NCBI GenBank assembly: GCA_035575715.1
Contig: DATLXN010000015.1
Location: 55,818 to 119,817, forward strand
Origin: JACCSI01 sp035575715
Lineage (GTDB): Bacteria > Acidobacteriota > Vicinamibacteria > Vicinamibacterales > UBA2999
Length of the DNA: 64,000 bases
Direction: 5' to 3'
The translations under genes were made by a program, and so were the position numbers. Positions 26,143-34,273 of this stretch are shown here, piece after piece; the first letter of the stretch is position 1, and each line of letters begins with the position of its first letter. Under the pieces are notes generated by a model. The model was not told the origin of the DNA. It did no database searches and saw only the letters and a list, made by a program, of their open reading frames with translations.

Positions 26143-26705
26143 AGCTCGAGGAAGTTCCGCAGGATGCGCCGGCCCTCGTGGGTCAGGATCGATTCGGGAT
26201 GAAACTGCACGCCGTGCATCGGCCATTCACGATGCCGTAACCCCATCACCAACCCGTCGTTTTTCGAGCGCGCGGTGATGTCGAGTGCCGCCGGCCACCG
26301 GTCTTCAGCGACGATCAGCGAGTGGTAGCGCGAAGCCTCGAAGGACGATGTGATGCCGGCAAAGACGCCCCGCCCGTCATGCTCGACGGTTGAGGTCTTG
26401 CCGTGCATCGGCACCGGGGCGCGAACGACGTCACCGCCGAAAGCCAAGCCCATGGCCTGATGGCCGAGGCACACGCCAAGCATCGGCAGTCGGCCAGCGA
26501 ACTCGCGGATGACCTCAAGCGTGACACCTGCGTCCTCGGGTCGTCCCGGGCCTGGTGAGATCAGGATCCGGTCGGGAGCCAACTCGGTCACCTCGGCCAC
26601 CGTGACTTCGTCGTTGCGACGAACGGCGACCGAGGCACCCAGCTCGCCCAGGTATTGCACCAGGTTATAGGTGAACGAATCGTAGTTATCGATGACAAGG
26701 ACCAT
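26139..26705 (-). CDS. trpG: Anthranilate synthase glutaminase component
   Basis: Class I glutamine amidotransferase supplying ammonia to TrpE. 188 aa. Catalytic cysteine in GVCLGHQAMG and the His-Glu pair in VQFHPESILT; PGPGRPEDAG is the oxyanion loop. The protein may also serve PabB in folate synthesis, as in many bacteria with a single copy; that cannot be decided here. Confidence 0.94.
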   Translation of the reverse strand: MVLVIDNYDSFTYNLVQYLGELGASVAVRRNDEVTVAEVTELAPDRILISPGPGRPEDAGVTLEVIREFAGRLPMLGVCLGHQAMGLAFGGDVVRAPVPMHGKTSTVEHDGRGVFAGITSSFEASRYHSLIVAEDRWPAALDITARSKNDGLVMGLRHREWPMHGVQFHPESILTHEGRRILRNFLEL

Positions 26706-26710
26706 CGCGA

Positions 26711-28183
26711 TCAGAGCCCCGCCATCGCGAGTTCAAGGGCGCGGATCATGGCGCGGGCCTTATCCTTGGTTTCCTCGTACTCCGCCGTGGCGTTGGAGTC
26801 GGCAACGATGCCGGCACCGGCCTGGACTGACGCGCGACCTCGCTCGAGCACGATCGTCCGGATCGCGATGCAGAAGTCGAGATTGCCGGCGAAGTCGAGG
26901 TAGCCGACCGCGCCAGCATAAATCCCGCGGGGCGTCGTCTCGAGAGCCTTGATAATCTGCATCGCACGCACTTTCGGCGCGCCAGACACGGTTCCGGCCG
27001 GAAAGCACGCCACCAGCGCGTCGAGCCGATCCTGATCCTCAGCGAGCTGCCCTTCGACCATCGACACCAGATGCATCACGTGCGAATAGCGGTCGATGGT
27101 CATAAAGGTCGGGACGCGCACGCTGCCGTAGGTGCAGACGCGGCCGAGGTCGTTGCGTCCGAGGTCGACCAGCATGACGTGCTCGGCGCGTTCCTTCTCG
27201 TTGCGTTTGAGCTCGTCGCCCAGCCGCTGGTCTTCTTCCTCAGTGCGGCCGCGGGGACGGGTCCCCGCGATCGGATGCGTCTCGGCGCGCCGCCCTTCGA
27301 CGCGAACCAGCATTTCGGGCGACGATCCGACAATCGAGCGTTCGCCCATGCGCACGAAAAACATATACGGCGACGGATTGACGTGACGCAACGCGCGGTA
27401 CACCGTAAATGGATCGACGCCGACTGCCGCAGAAAATCGTTGCGACAAAACGACCTGATAGATGTCGCCCGCCGCGATGTGCTCCTTGGCTTGGCGCACG
27501 ACCGCTTCGAATTGCGCCTGGGTGACGTTGGATTCGAGCGCCAGGGTCTCGGTGGACGTCTGGCGCGGCAACGACAGGGCGCGTTCGAGTTCGCGCTCGA
27601 GAAATTCGATCTTGGCGCACGCAAACTGGTAGAGCGAGCGCAGTTCTTCGTCGCCGGAGATTCGCGCGTTGGCAATCAGCAGGATGCGGTGCTGCACGTG
27701 ATCGAAGGCGAGCACCGTATCGAACAACATGAAGCCGGCATCGTCGCCGCCGTCGGGATCAGGCGTCATGCGGGTCACGGCCGGTTCGAACCAGCCCGCC
27801 GTGTCGTAGCCCAGGTAGCCAACCGCACCGCCGGTGAAGCGCGGTAAGCCCGGCACGAATGGCGATTGAAAGCCATTCATCAGTTCGCGGAGAGTGTCGA
27901 TGAAGGGTTTCTCAGCCACACTGGTCACGCCGGCCCGATCAATGACCGTTTCGCCTTCGCGTCCGCGCAAGATCAAAAACGGATCCTTGCCGAGGAAGGA
28001 ATAGCGCCCGACGTGCTCCCCGCCCTCGACGCTCTCCAGGAGAAACGCGTAATCGGAGTGCTCGGCAATTTTCAAGAACGCTGAGACCGGCGTCAGGAGA
28101 TCGGCCACCACTTCTTTGACTACCGGCACAAAGGTGCCGCGCTTGGCCAAGTCGACAAATTCTTCGAACGTCGTCAGTTTCAT
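26711..28183 (-). CDS. trpE: Anthranilate synthase component I
   Basis: Makes anthranilate from chorismate; the branch-point enzyme. 490 aa. The tryptophan feedback site is indicated by FLLESVEGGEHVGRYSFLG, and the chorismate-binding core by NPSPYMFFV, AGTRPRGRTEEED, and RNDLGRVC. Overlaps aroDE by 4 nt; trpG follows after 5 nt. Confidence 0.95.
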   Translation of the reverse strand: MKLTTFEEFVDLAKRGTFVPVVKEVVADLLTPVSAFLKIAEHSDYAFLLESVEGGEHVGRYSFLGKDPFLILRGREGETVIDRAGVTSVAEKPFIDTLRELMNGFQSPFVPGLPRFTGGAVGYLGYDTAGWFEPAVTRMTPDPDGGDDAGFMLFDTVLAFDHVQHRILLIANARISGDEELRSLYQFACAKIEFLERELERALSLPRQTSTETLALESNVTQAQFEAVVRQAKEHIAAGDIYQVVLSQRFSAAVGVDPFTVYRALRHVNPSPYMFFVRMGERSIVGSSPEMLVRVEGRRAETHPIAGTRPRGRTEEEDQRLGDELKRNEKERAEHVMLVDLGRNDLGRVCTYGSVRVPTFMTIDRYSHVMHLVSMVEGQLAEDQDRLDALVACFPAGTVSGAPKVRAMQIIKALETTPRGIYAGAVGYLDFAGNLDFCIAIRTIVLERGRASVQAGAGIVADSNATAEYEETKDKARAMIRALELAMAGL

Positions 28184-29706
28184 ACGGTCGGTTTCCTAAG
28201 CGCCGCGGTCGCCGCGTCACGCATCACACGTTCGGACGGCTTGACGCCGGTCCACCATTCAAATTGCAACTGGGCCTGGGCGACGAGCATGTCCAGGCCG
28301 CCCAGCGTTTTGAGCCCCGCTGCGCGCGCGTCGCGCAGCAACTGGGTGTCGGGAGGGTTATAAACGAGGTCATAAACCAATCGAGGATCCCCATGCTGCG
28401 CCAGTCCGACCATGGCGCCGAGCCGACTGCGAGGGCTGGCGAAGGCGCCGGTGCCAGTGCCGGGGGCGAGGGCCCCTGGATCGAGAGCGCTCTCGTCGAC
28501 ATTTGGCATCGTCCCGACTGGCGTGGCGTTGACCAGCACCTCCCATGATCCTGGCGTCGGTGGCCAACTGGTGACCACGGCGCCGGTGCGCGAGGCGACC
28601 TCCTCGGCTTGGTCGCGGCGCCGCGCGGCAATCGACACGTGCGCGCCGGCCGCGCTCAAGGCTTCAGCGACGGCCCGCGCCGTCCCGCCAGCGCCCATCA
28701 CCGTCGTGAGGCAACCTTGCAGACGAGTGCGGCCCTGAAGCGGCGCCAAAAACCCGGCGACGTCGGTATTACAGGCCGTCCAGCGATCCCCGACGCGCCG
28801 TAACGTATTGACCGACTGCACACGTCGGCTGGTCGGATCCGATTCGGCGGCATGTTCATAGGCGTCGACTTTGAACGGCGCCGTGACACTCGCGCCGCGC
28901 AGTCCGACCGCCTCAGCGAAGGTCAGGAAGTCCTTGAAGTCGGCCGCGGCGAGCGGCACATACACGGCGTCGATGCGGACGGCACGAAACGCCGCGTTAT
29001 GCATCGCCGGCGAGATCGAATGCATCACCGGACGGCCGACGACGCCGTAGACGGCGGTGCGCGCGTGAACCGATCGAAAGGAACACTCGTCGCGCAGTTG
29101 CGCCACCGGCATCTGGCCCGGCACCACACCGTCACCGGCATAGGTCCAACTCGAGCGAAACTGGGTTGCCAGCACGCGCGTGGCCACTCCCGCGTCACCC
29201 ATGGCCACCAGCACCGTGGGCGATGTCGCCCGGCGGCCAATCGCGAGAAGCGGCAGGCAGTCGGTGAGCCGGTGGGCCATGACGGCAATCTTGATGACTT
29301 CGGCGCCGGTCGCGCGCATGGCGGCCAGGCGCGCATCGAGATCGCTCGGCACGCCGGCAAAGTCGTGCATCGACAGCACGATGCCCTGGCCGCCGCGGGC
29401 TGCCAACAGCTCGTCGAAGCCGGCATTGGCCTCCACGTCGATATAGTCGGCGCCGAGTTGTTGCGCGTCACGCAGGATGCGCCGCCGTTCCTCTTCGGAG
29501 CCGGCGAAGGACCCGCCTTCCCACCTCGGCCGGCAGGTGAAGATCACCGGCGTCCGCCGCCCGGCCAAGGCGCCTGCCGCGCTGGGATCGCGTACTGAAT
29601 CCACCCGCAGCTCGATGAGGTCGGCGTCAGTGACCCGATCGCGCCGTTCGCGGAGCTCGGCTGTGGTGGCGGCGGTGACGGTGACACAAAGCTTTGCGGC
29701 TCTCAT
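28180..29706 (-). CDS. aroDE: Bifunctional 3-dehydroquinate dehydratase / shikimate dehydrogenase
   Basis: Two consecutive shikimate-pathway steps on one chain. 508 aa from the ATG at 29706. Residues 1-215 are a type I dehydroquinase (Schiff-base lysine in AEVIKIAVMAH near 138, histidine in VLSMHDFAGVP). Residues 218-508 are shikimate dehydrogenase (VMHSISPAMHN, APFKVDAYEH, NADP loop MGAGGTARA, NTDVAGF). This fusion order is known from plants, chlamydiae and some bacteria. It is the first structural gene after the trp attenuator, so a common-pathway enzyme is under tryptophan control. Confidence 0.93.
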   Translation of the reverse strand: MRAAKLCVTVTAATTAELRERRDRVTDADLIELRVDSVRDPSAAGALAGRRTPVIFTCRPRWEGGSFAGSEEERRRILRDAQQLGADYIDVEANAGFDELLAARGGQGIVLSMHDFAGVPSDLDARLAAMRATGAEVIKIAVMAHRLTDCLPLLAIGRRATSPTVLVAMGDAGVATRVLATQFRSSWTYAGDGVVPGQMPVAQLRDECSFRSVHARTAVYGVVGRPVMHSISPAMHNAAFRAVRIDAVYVPLAAADFKDFLTFAEAVGLRGASVTAPFKVDAYEHAAESDPTSRRVQSVNTLRRVGDRWTACNTDVAGFLAPLQGRTRLQGCLTTVMGAGGTARAVAEALSAAGAHVSIAARRRDQAEEVASRTGAVVTSWPPTPGSWEVLVNATPVGTMPNVDESALDPGALAPGTGTGAFASPRSRLGAMVGLAQHGDPRLVYDLVYNPPDTQLLRDARAAGLKTLGGLDMLVAQAQLQFEWWTGVKPSERVMRDAATAALRKPTV

Positions 29707-29755
29707 TGACGTCCAAATAACCAGTATGTGTTTCCCCGCTCCCCGGCGTGGGCCC

Positions 29756-29792
29756 AAAAACAAAACGCCTCTCCAGACTTGCTGAAGAGGCG
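29756..29792 (-). terminator. trp attenuator terminator
   Basis: In RNA sense: stem CGCCUCU / AGAGGCG (7 bp), 13-nt loop, then UUUUGUUUUU. It ends 49 nt before the aroDE start codon. The 5' arm GCCUCUUC (29791-29784) can instead pair with GAAGGGGC (29841-29834) inside the leader-peptide coding region, forming an antiterminator of 8 bp with one G-U pair. Confidence 0.88.
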
Positions 29793-29829
29793 CTTGGGTC
29801 GAGTCGGTGGAACGGTATCTACTCGGTGC

Positions 29830-29910
29830 CTAGGCCCCTTCTGAGGGATGCCAATACCACCACCAAGCCGGCACTGCGGCCACGATCGAGACTCGCACGG
29901 CAAACGTCAC
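29830..29910 (-). CDS. trpL: trp operon leader peptide
   Basis: 26 codons from GTG 29910 to TAG 29830. Codons 16-20 read Trp-Trp-Trp-Tyr-Trp (29865-29851), followed by His-Pro-Ser-Glu-Gly-Ala. The Glu-Gly-Ala codons are the antiterminator strand. If tryptophanyl-tRNA is short, a ribosome stalled on the Trp codons leaves that strand free and blocks the terminator; if not, the ribosome reaches the UAG, covers the strand and the terminator forms. Later in-frame GTG codons (29898, 29883, 29874) are other possible starts. The 29910 start is favoured because it lies 9 nt after the -10 box, as in other leaderless genes here. Confidence 0.88.
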   Translation of the reverse strand: MTFAVRVSIVAAVPAWWWYWHPSEGA

Positions 29911-29919
29911 GCGGTCGCC

Positions 29920-29949
29920 ACGGTAACAAACGCAGTCGGGCGCTGTCAA
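29920..29949 (-). promoter_or_regulatory. Promoter of the trp supra-operon
   Basis: Minus strand: consensus TTGACA (29949-29944), 18-bp spacer, TACCGT (29925-29920) preceded by TGT, i.e. an extended -10. Predicted start is near 29913, at or a few bases before the trpL GTG. From trpL to the hydrolase-fusion gene the unit would span about 12.7 kb. Confidence 0.7.
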
Positions 29950-29954
29950 ATGCT

Positions 29955-29970
29955 GCGGGCAGATGCCCGC
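29955..29970. promoter_or_regulatory. 16-bp palindrome between the trp and S55-gene promoters
   Basis: GCGGGCA-GA-TGCCCGC is a perfect 7-bp inverted repeat. It lies 5 bp upstream of the trp -35 box and about 21 bp upstream of the TATAAT of the divergent S55 gene, so a bound dimer could affect both promoters. No known regulator site is recognised. Confidence 0.45.
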
Positions 29971-29991
29971 GGGAATCCGCCGAAAGCCGCT

Positions 29992-29997
29992 TATAAT
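29992..29997 (+). promoter_or_regulatory. -10 box TATAAT of the S55-type gene
   Basis: Perfect TATAAT, 32 nt before the ATG at 30030, so this gene has a short leader of about 25 nt. No -35 match is visible; the palindrome 29955-29970 covers the region just upstream of it, which would fit an activated promoter. Confidence 0.55.
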
Positions 29998-30029
29998 TGA
30001 GACAAGTCCACGCCTTCCAATCATTTGCA

Positions 30030-31871
30030 ATGAATTTTCGAACGCTGACCGTGTTGGCCGTCGTTTCCGGGCTGGCCATCGCCAGCCCTGTCGCCCAGAC
30101 GTCCGTCATTCCCGTCGATGAAATTCGCCCCGGCATGGTCGGGGTCGGCCGGACCGTCTTTGAAGGCACCAAAATCGAAGAGTTCCAAGTGCACATTCTG
30201 GGTGTGCTCAAGAACGTGATCGGGCCGGGCCGGTCGCTGGTCCTCGCTCGCCTCGAGGGCGGTCCGCTCGCAAAGACCGGCGTAATCGCCGGCATGAGCG
30301 GCAGCCCGGTGTATGTCGACGGCCGCATGCTCGGCGCGGTGTCGTACTCGCTCGGCCAGTTTTCCAAGGAACCGATTGCCGGCATCACACCGATCGGTGA
30401 AATGACCGACGCCACTGCGCTCGCCGGAACCGCGCCCGCCTCGCGTCCGGTGGCGATGACCTTTCCGGTAGCGCCTCAGGATCTGTTTGCCATTTGGAGT
30501 CGCGATCTCGGACGCACCCGGCCATTTGCCGAAGACGCCTCACACGCCATGCTGTCCGGTGATGCCAGCCTCTCGCCGCAGATGGCGACGATGCTCCAGC
30601 CCATTGCGGTGCCGTTGGTGATGTCCGGCTTTGCACCAGGCGTGCTGGGCCCGCTGAGCGCGACCCTGACCGATCGCGGGTTTCTGCCGATGGCGGCCAC
30701 CAACACCCAGTCGGCACGGGCGGCGTCAGCGCCGGCCAAATCACGGACGTTGCATCCCGGCGATGCCATGGGCGTGGCGCTGTTGAGCGGCGACTTCGCC
30801 CTCGGCGCCACCGGCACGGTGACGCACGTCGACGGCGACAAGGTCTACGGCTTTGGCCACCCGATGTACAACCTCGGGCCGACCGAGTTTCCGTTGACCC
30901 AGGCCGAAGTGCTGGTCGTGCTCCCGAGCCTGATGGCGTCAAGCAAGCTGGCGAGTTTCGGCGCAGTCATTGGCACCGTGCAGCAGGATCGCGCAACGGC
31001 GGTCGCCGGCCGTATTGGCGTGATGCCCAAAATGATTCCGGTGTCGATCACCTTGAACTCCGATCGCACACCGAGCCGCACCTTCAATTTCGAGGTGGTC
31101 AAAGATCACACCTTCACGCCACTCCTCACTTACCTGGCCGTGGCGAATGTCTTGACCAGTTACGAGCGCGGCGCCGGACCCGCGTCCTATACCGTGCGCG
31201 GCACCGCGTCGGTGCGCGAACACGACGACATCGCCTTCGAGGACATCTTCAGCGGGGACCAGCCGGCGGGGGCTGCGTCGGCGTATGTCGCGGGGCCGCT
31301 GACCTTCTTGATTAAGAATGCGTCGCAACCGGTCGAAGTGCAGAAACTGGCGCTCACCATCGATGCCTCCGAGCAGTCGCGCACCGCTCGCATCGAGCGC
31401 GTCTGGCTGGACGCCGATCGGCCGCGCGCCGGCCGCGCGGCGATCGTCAAAGTGTTGCTACGCACCAATACCGGCGAAGAAGTCGTCAAGTCGGTGCCGA
31501 TTCAGATCCCGCTCAACGCCGGGAGTTCCGTGCAGCTACTGGTCGCCGACGCCCATCGGATGGCCTCGGATGATCGCCGGCACACGCGCGGCGCCGAGAC
31601 GCAGGAAGCGGCACAGTTGATTCGCACCTTCAATAAAGCGCGCAAGAGCAACCGTCTCTACATTCGACTGTCGGCGCCTGATGACGGGGCGATTGTGAAC
31701 GGCGAACCGTTGACCGCGCTGCCGCCGTCGGTGCTGGCGGTGTTCGAGGCCGACCGCAATAGTGGGACGTTCAGCCCCCTGCGTAGCGCCACCCGCGGCG
31801 AGTGGGAAGTGCCGATCGAACTGTCGATCAGCGGGTCGCGGCAGCTGACCATCGCGCTCGAACAGCCTTAG
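30030..31871 (+). CDS. SpoIVB-type (S55) peptidase domain protein, exported
   Basis: 613 aa: signal peptide (LTVLAVVSGLAIASPVAQT), then an S55 domain in which the serine motif GMSGSPVYVDGRMLGAVSY (serine near 91) and GPGRSLVLARLEGG match SpoIVB. A second motif, GDKVYGFGHPMYNLGP, also fits the family. The C-terminal half (about 380-613) has beta-sandwich-like stretches. In Bacillus SpoIVB cuts a sporulation regulator; this lineage is not expected to sporulate, so the role here is unknown. Possibly co-transcribed with the next gene. Confidence 0.8.
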   Translation: MNFRTLTVLAVVSGLAIASPVAQTSVIPVDEIRPGMVGVGRTVFEGTKIEEFQVHILGVLKNVIGPGRSLVLARLEGGPLAKTGVIAGMSGSPVYVDGRMLGAVSYSLGQFSKEPIAGITPIGEMTDATALAGTAPASRPVAMTFPVAPQDLFAIWSRDLGRTRPFAEDASHAMLSGDASLSPQMATMLQPIAVPLVMSGFAPGVLGPLSATLTDRGFLPMAATNTQSARAASAPAKSRTLHPGDAMGVALLSGDFALGATGTVTHVDGDKVYGFGHPMYNLGPTEFPLTQAEVLVVLPSLMASSKLASFGAVIGTVQQDRATAVAGRIGVMPKMIPVSITLNSDRTPSRTFNFEVVKDHTFTPLLTYLAVANVLTSYERGAGPASYTVRGTASVREHDDIAFEDIFSGDQPAGAASAYVAGPLTFLIKNASQPVEVQKLALTIDASEQSRTARIERVWLDADRPRAGRAAIVKVLLRTNTGEEVVKSVPIQIPLNAGSSVQLLVADAHRMASDDRRHTRGAETQEAAQLIRTFNKARKSNRLYIRLSAPDDGAIVNGEPLTALPPSVLAVFEADRNSGTFSPLRSATRGEWEVPIELSISGSRQLTIALEQP

Positions 31872-31892
31872 CGATGACGCAGAAATAGGTAT

Positions 31893-32083
31893 CCGCAGAT
31901 TACGCGGATTACGCGGATTAAGATGCCGACACGACGATCACCAAGGTCACGAAGAACGGTTTCTAAAATACGCCTTCGTGTCCTTGTGCTGGCAGTGTTG
32001 CGACCGCCCGGCAGTTACGAACTTTCTCAATTCATGAGTTTCACGTGAGACGCTCCCCTCTGTGTAATCTGCGTAATCTGTGG
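31893..32083. repeat. Nested inverted-repeat element, right arm inside a coding region
   Basis: Outer arms 31893-31911 and 32065-32083 match in 17 of 19 positions (GATTACGCGGATTA-type text); the left arm has an extra tandem unit to 31920. Inner arms 31939-31954 and 31974-31988 are an imperfect inverted pair (ACCAAGGTCACGAAG / CTTCGTGTCCTTG). The right outer arm lies within codons 7-13 of the next gene. Confidence 0.75.
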
Positions 32084-34273
32084 TGTGTGGTCGTTCTGTG
32101 TATGGCATCGGTGGTTCACGCGACGCCCGGCTTCTGGGAGGCTGCTACGCAAGCCGACTTCCTGCGCGGCGAAGTCGAGAATCTCTCGATTGACGAACAC
32201 GGGCGGTTGATGCTCGGCCCAAACGTCAGTCGTATCCACGACGCCAGCGTGCCCTTCGTCTGGACGATGCTAGCGGGCGCTGAGGACTCGACCTTCCTTG
32301 GCACCGGCAACGATGGCAAGGTCGTGCGCGTCGACCGCAACGGGAACGGCACGGTGTTCTTCGACAGCGGTGAGATGGCCGTCCATGCGCTCGCCGCCGC
32401 GCCCAATGGCGGGCTCTACGTCGGCACGTCGCCCGATGGCCAGATCTATCGCGTCGACGCACGCGGCCAATCGACGCCGTTTTTTGATCCCGATGCGAAG
32501 TACATCTGGTCGTTGGCCGTCGACCCGAAGGGTATCGTCTATGCCGCGACCGGCGATAAAGGTGTCGTCTATCGCATCACCCCGGACGGCGCAGGCAGCG
32601 CGTTCTTCTCCACCAAAAGCACCCACGCCAGCACTTTAGCGCTCGACGCGACTGGGCAGCTGCTGGTCGGTACTGGGTCGCCTGGCCGGGTCTTCCGCGT
32701 CGACAGCCAGGGCAAGGGCTTCCTGCTCCTGGATACTACTTATCAGGAAATCAAGGCCCTGCGGTTTGATCCGAAAGGGCTGCTCTACGTGGCCGCGCAA
32801 AGCGGCCGGGCTTCGGGCGGTGACAGCGCCACGTTGGTGGCGAGTACTGACCCGCCACCGCCTGCGCCTGTCGCTTCGGTGTCGACCGAGATCACCTCGA
32901 TCGCGATCATCGACGTGCCGGTGACACCCCAGGCCGGTGGTGCAACCGGCGCGCGCGCCGACGGGCGTGGTCCCACCGGTGCGGTGTATCGCGTGCTGCC
33001 CGACGGCCTGTCTGACCAGTTATGGGAATCGCGAGACGACGCCCCGTATGACATCAGCTTCGAACCGGACGGTAGTCTGCTGGTCGCAACCGGCGGACGC
33101 GGCCGGATTTTTCGTCTCGCGGGCGAACCGATGCAGGCGACGCTGCTGACCCGCGTCGCCGCCCACCAAGCCACCATGATTCATCGCACGCCGTCGCGCA
33201 CGTTGATTGCGACGGCCAATCCTGGACAGTTGCTCGCGCTGTCGCCTGGGCGCGCGGAGCGCGGCACCTACGACTCCGATGTCAAGGACGCACGCATGGT
33301 CGCGACGTGGGGCACGGTGTCCTGGCGCGCGTCGATGCCTTCAGGTACCGGCATCGAGCTGCGCACGCGGTCAGGCAACACGCGCGCGCCGGATGAGGCG
33401 TGGAGCGACTGGTCTGCGCCCTACGTCACGACCAGCGGGTCGCCGATCACCAGCCCCAAAGCGCGTTACCTGCAGTGGCGCGCCATCCTGACCGGCACAA
33501 CTGCGTCACCGATTCTGACGTCGGTCTCCGCCGCCTACCTGCAGCGCAATGTGCGACCCACTGTGGCATCGGTCACAGTGCATCCATCGGGCGTGGTGTT
33601 TCAGAAACCCTTCTCGACCGGCGAAGCCGAGATTGCCGGGTTCGATCAAGAACCCTTGGAACGCCGGCTCGCGAATGCCGGCACTGCCGGGGCCGCCGCT
33701 GCCGGCGGAAATTCGCTTGGGCGGCGGACCTATCAAAAAGGACTGCAAACCATCGTCTGGAAAGCCGAAGACGACAACGGCGACGAGGTGATCTACGACG
33801 TGTTGTATCGCCGCGAAGGAGACACCACCTGGAAGGTGTTGAAGGCGGACCTGACCGACACGATCGTGGTGTGGGATACCGCGTCGGCGCCCAACGGGGC
33901 CTACGTCGTCAAGGTGGTCGCGTCGGATCAAAAATCCAACCCAGCCGAATCGGCGCTCAAAGGCGAACGCGAAAGCGGCAGCTTCAATATCGACAATGCT
34001 CCACCGGTCGTGACACTGACTGCAGCGCGCCGCGAAGGTGCGATGCTGATTGTGCCGATTGAGATCCGCGACGCTGACTCTCCGGTCAGCCGCGTGGAAT
34101 ATTCACTCGACGCGCAGCGCTGGCAGAGTGCATTCCCGCAGGACGGGATTCTGGATGGCCGTCATGAATCCGTTGCGCTGTCGCTTGGCGCAGCGATGGC
34201 CGGCCGCACGCTGGTCGTCCGTGCGACAGATGCGATGAACAACGTCGGCTCTGCAGAGATTGTGATCAAGTAG
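32045..34273 (+). CDS. Exported beta-propeller protein, unknown function
   Basis: 742 aa from GTG 32045. Signal peptide 1-26 (hydrophobic VVVLCMASVVHA) partly encoded by the repeat. Residues 40-400 contain about six propeller blades with the pattern (L)YVGT-x-DGQIYRVD, VYAATGDKGVVYRI, LLVGTGSPGRVFRVD, LYVAAQ, LLVATGGRGRIFRL. The second half (430-742) looks like beta-sandwich domains (VVWDTASAPNGAYVVKVVASD; SPVSRVEYSLDAQRW). An ATG at 32102 would drop the signal peptide, so the GTG is preferred. Function not recognised. Confidence 0.7.
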   Translation: MRRSPLCNLRNLWCVVVLCMASVVHATPGFWEAATQADFLRGEVENLSIDEHGRLMLGPNVSRIHDASVPFVWTMLAGAEDSTFLGTGNDGKVVRVDRNGNGTVFFDSGEMAVHALAAAPNGGLYVGTSPDGQIYRVDARGQSTPFFDPDAKYIWSLAVDPKGIVYAATGDKGVVYRITPDGAGSAFFSTKSTHASTLALDATGQLLVGTGSPGRVFRVDSQGKGFLLLDTTYQEIKALRFDPKGLLYVAAQSGRASGGDSATLVASTDPPPPAPVASVSTEITSIAIIDVPVTPQAGGATGARADGRGPTGAVYRVLPDGLSDQLWESRDDAPYDISFEPDGSLLVATGGRGRIFRLAGEPMQATLLTRVAAHQATMIHRTPSRTLIATANPGQLLALSPGRAERGTYDSDVKDARMVATWGTVSWRASMPSGTGIELRTRSGNTRAPDEAWSDWSAPYVTTSGSPITSPKARYLQWRAILTGTTASPILTSVSAAYLQRNVRPTVASVTVHPSGVVFQKPFSTGEAEIAGFDQEPLERRLANAGTAGAAAAGGNSLGRRTYQKGLQTIVWKAEDDNGDEVIYDVLYRREGDTTWKVLKADLTDTIVVWDTASAPNGAYVVKVVASDQKSNPAESALKGERESGSFNIDNAPPVVTLTAARREGAMLIVPIEIRDADSPVSRVEYSLDAQRWQSAFPQDGILDGRHESVALSLGAAMAGRTLVVRATDAMNNVGSAEIVIK

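Noticed and set aside
29703..29903. Alternative minus-strand 66-aa frame over the trp leader (ending at 29703)
   Set aside because: It reads through the terminator in another frame; the Trp-rich frame ending at 29830 has the attenuator logic.
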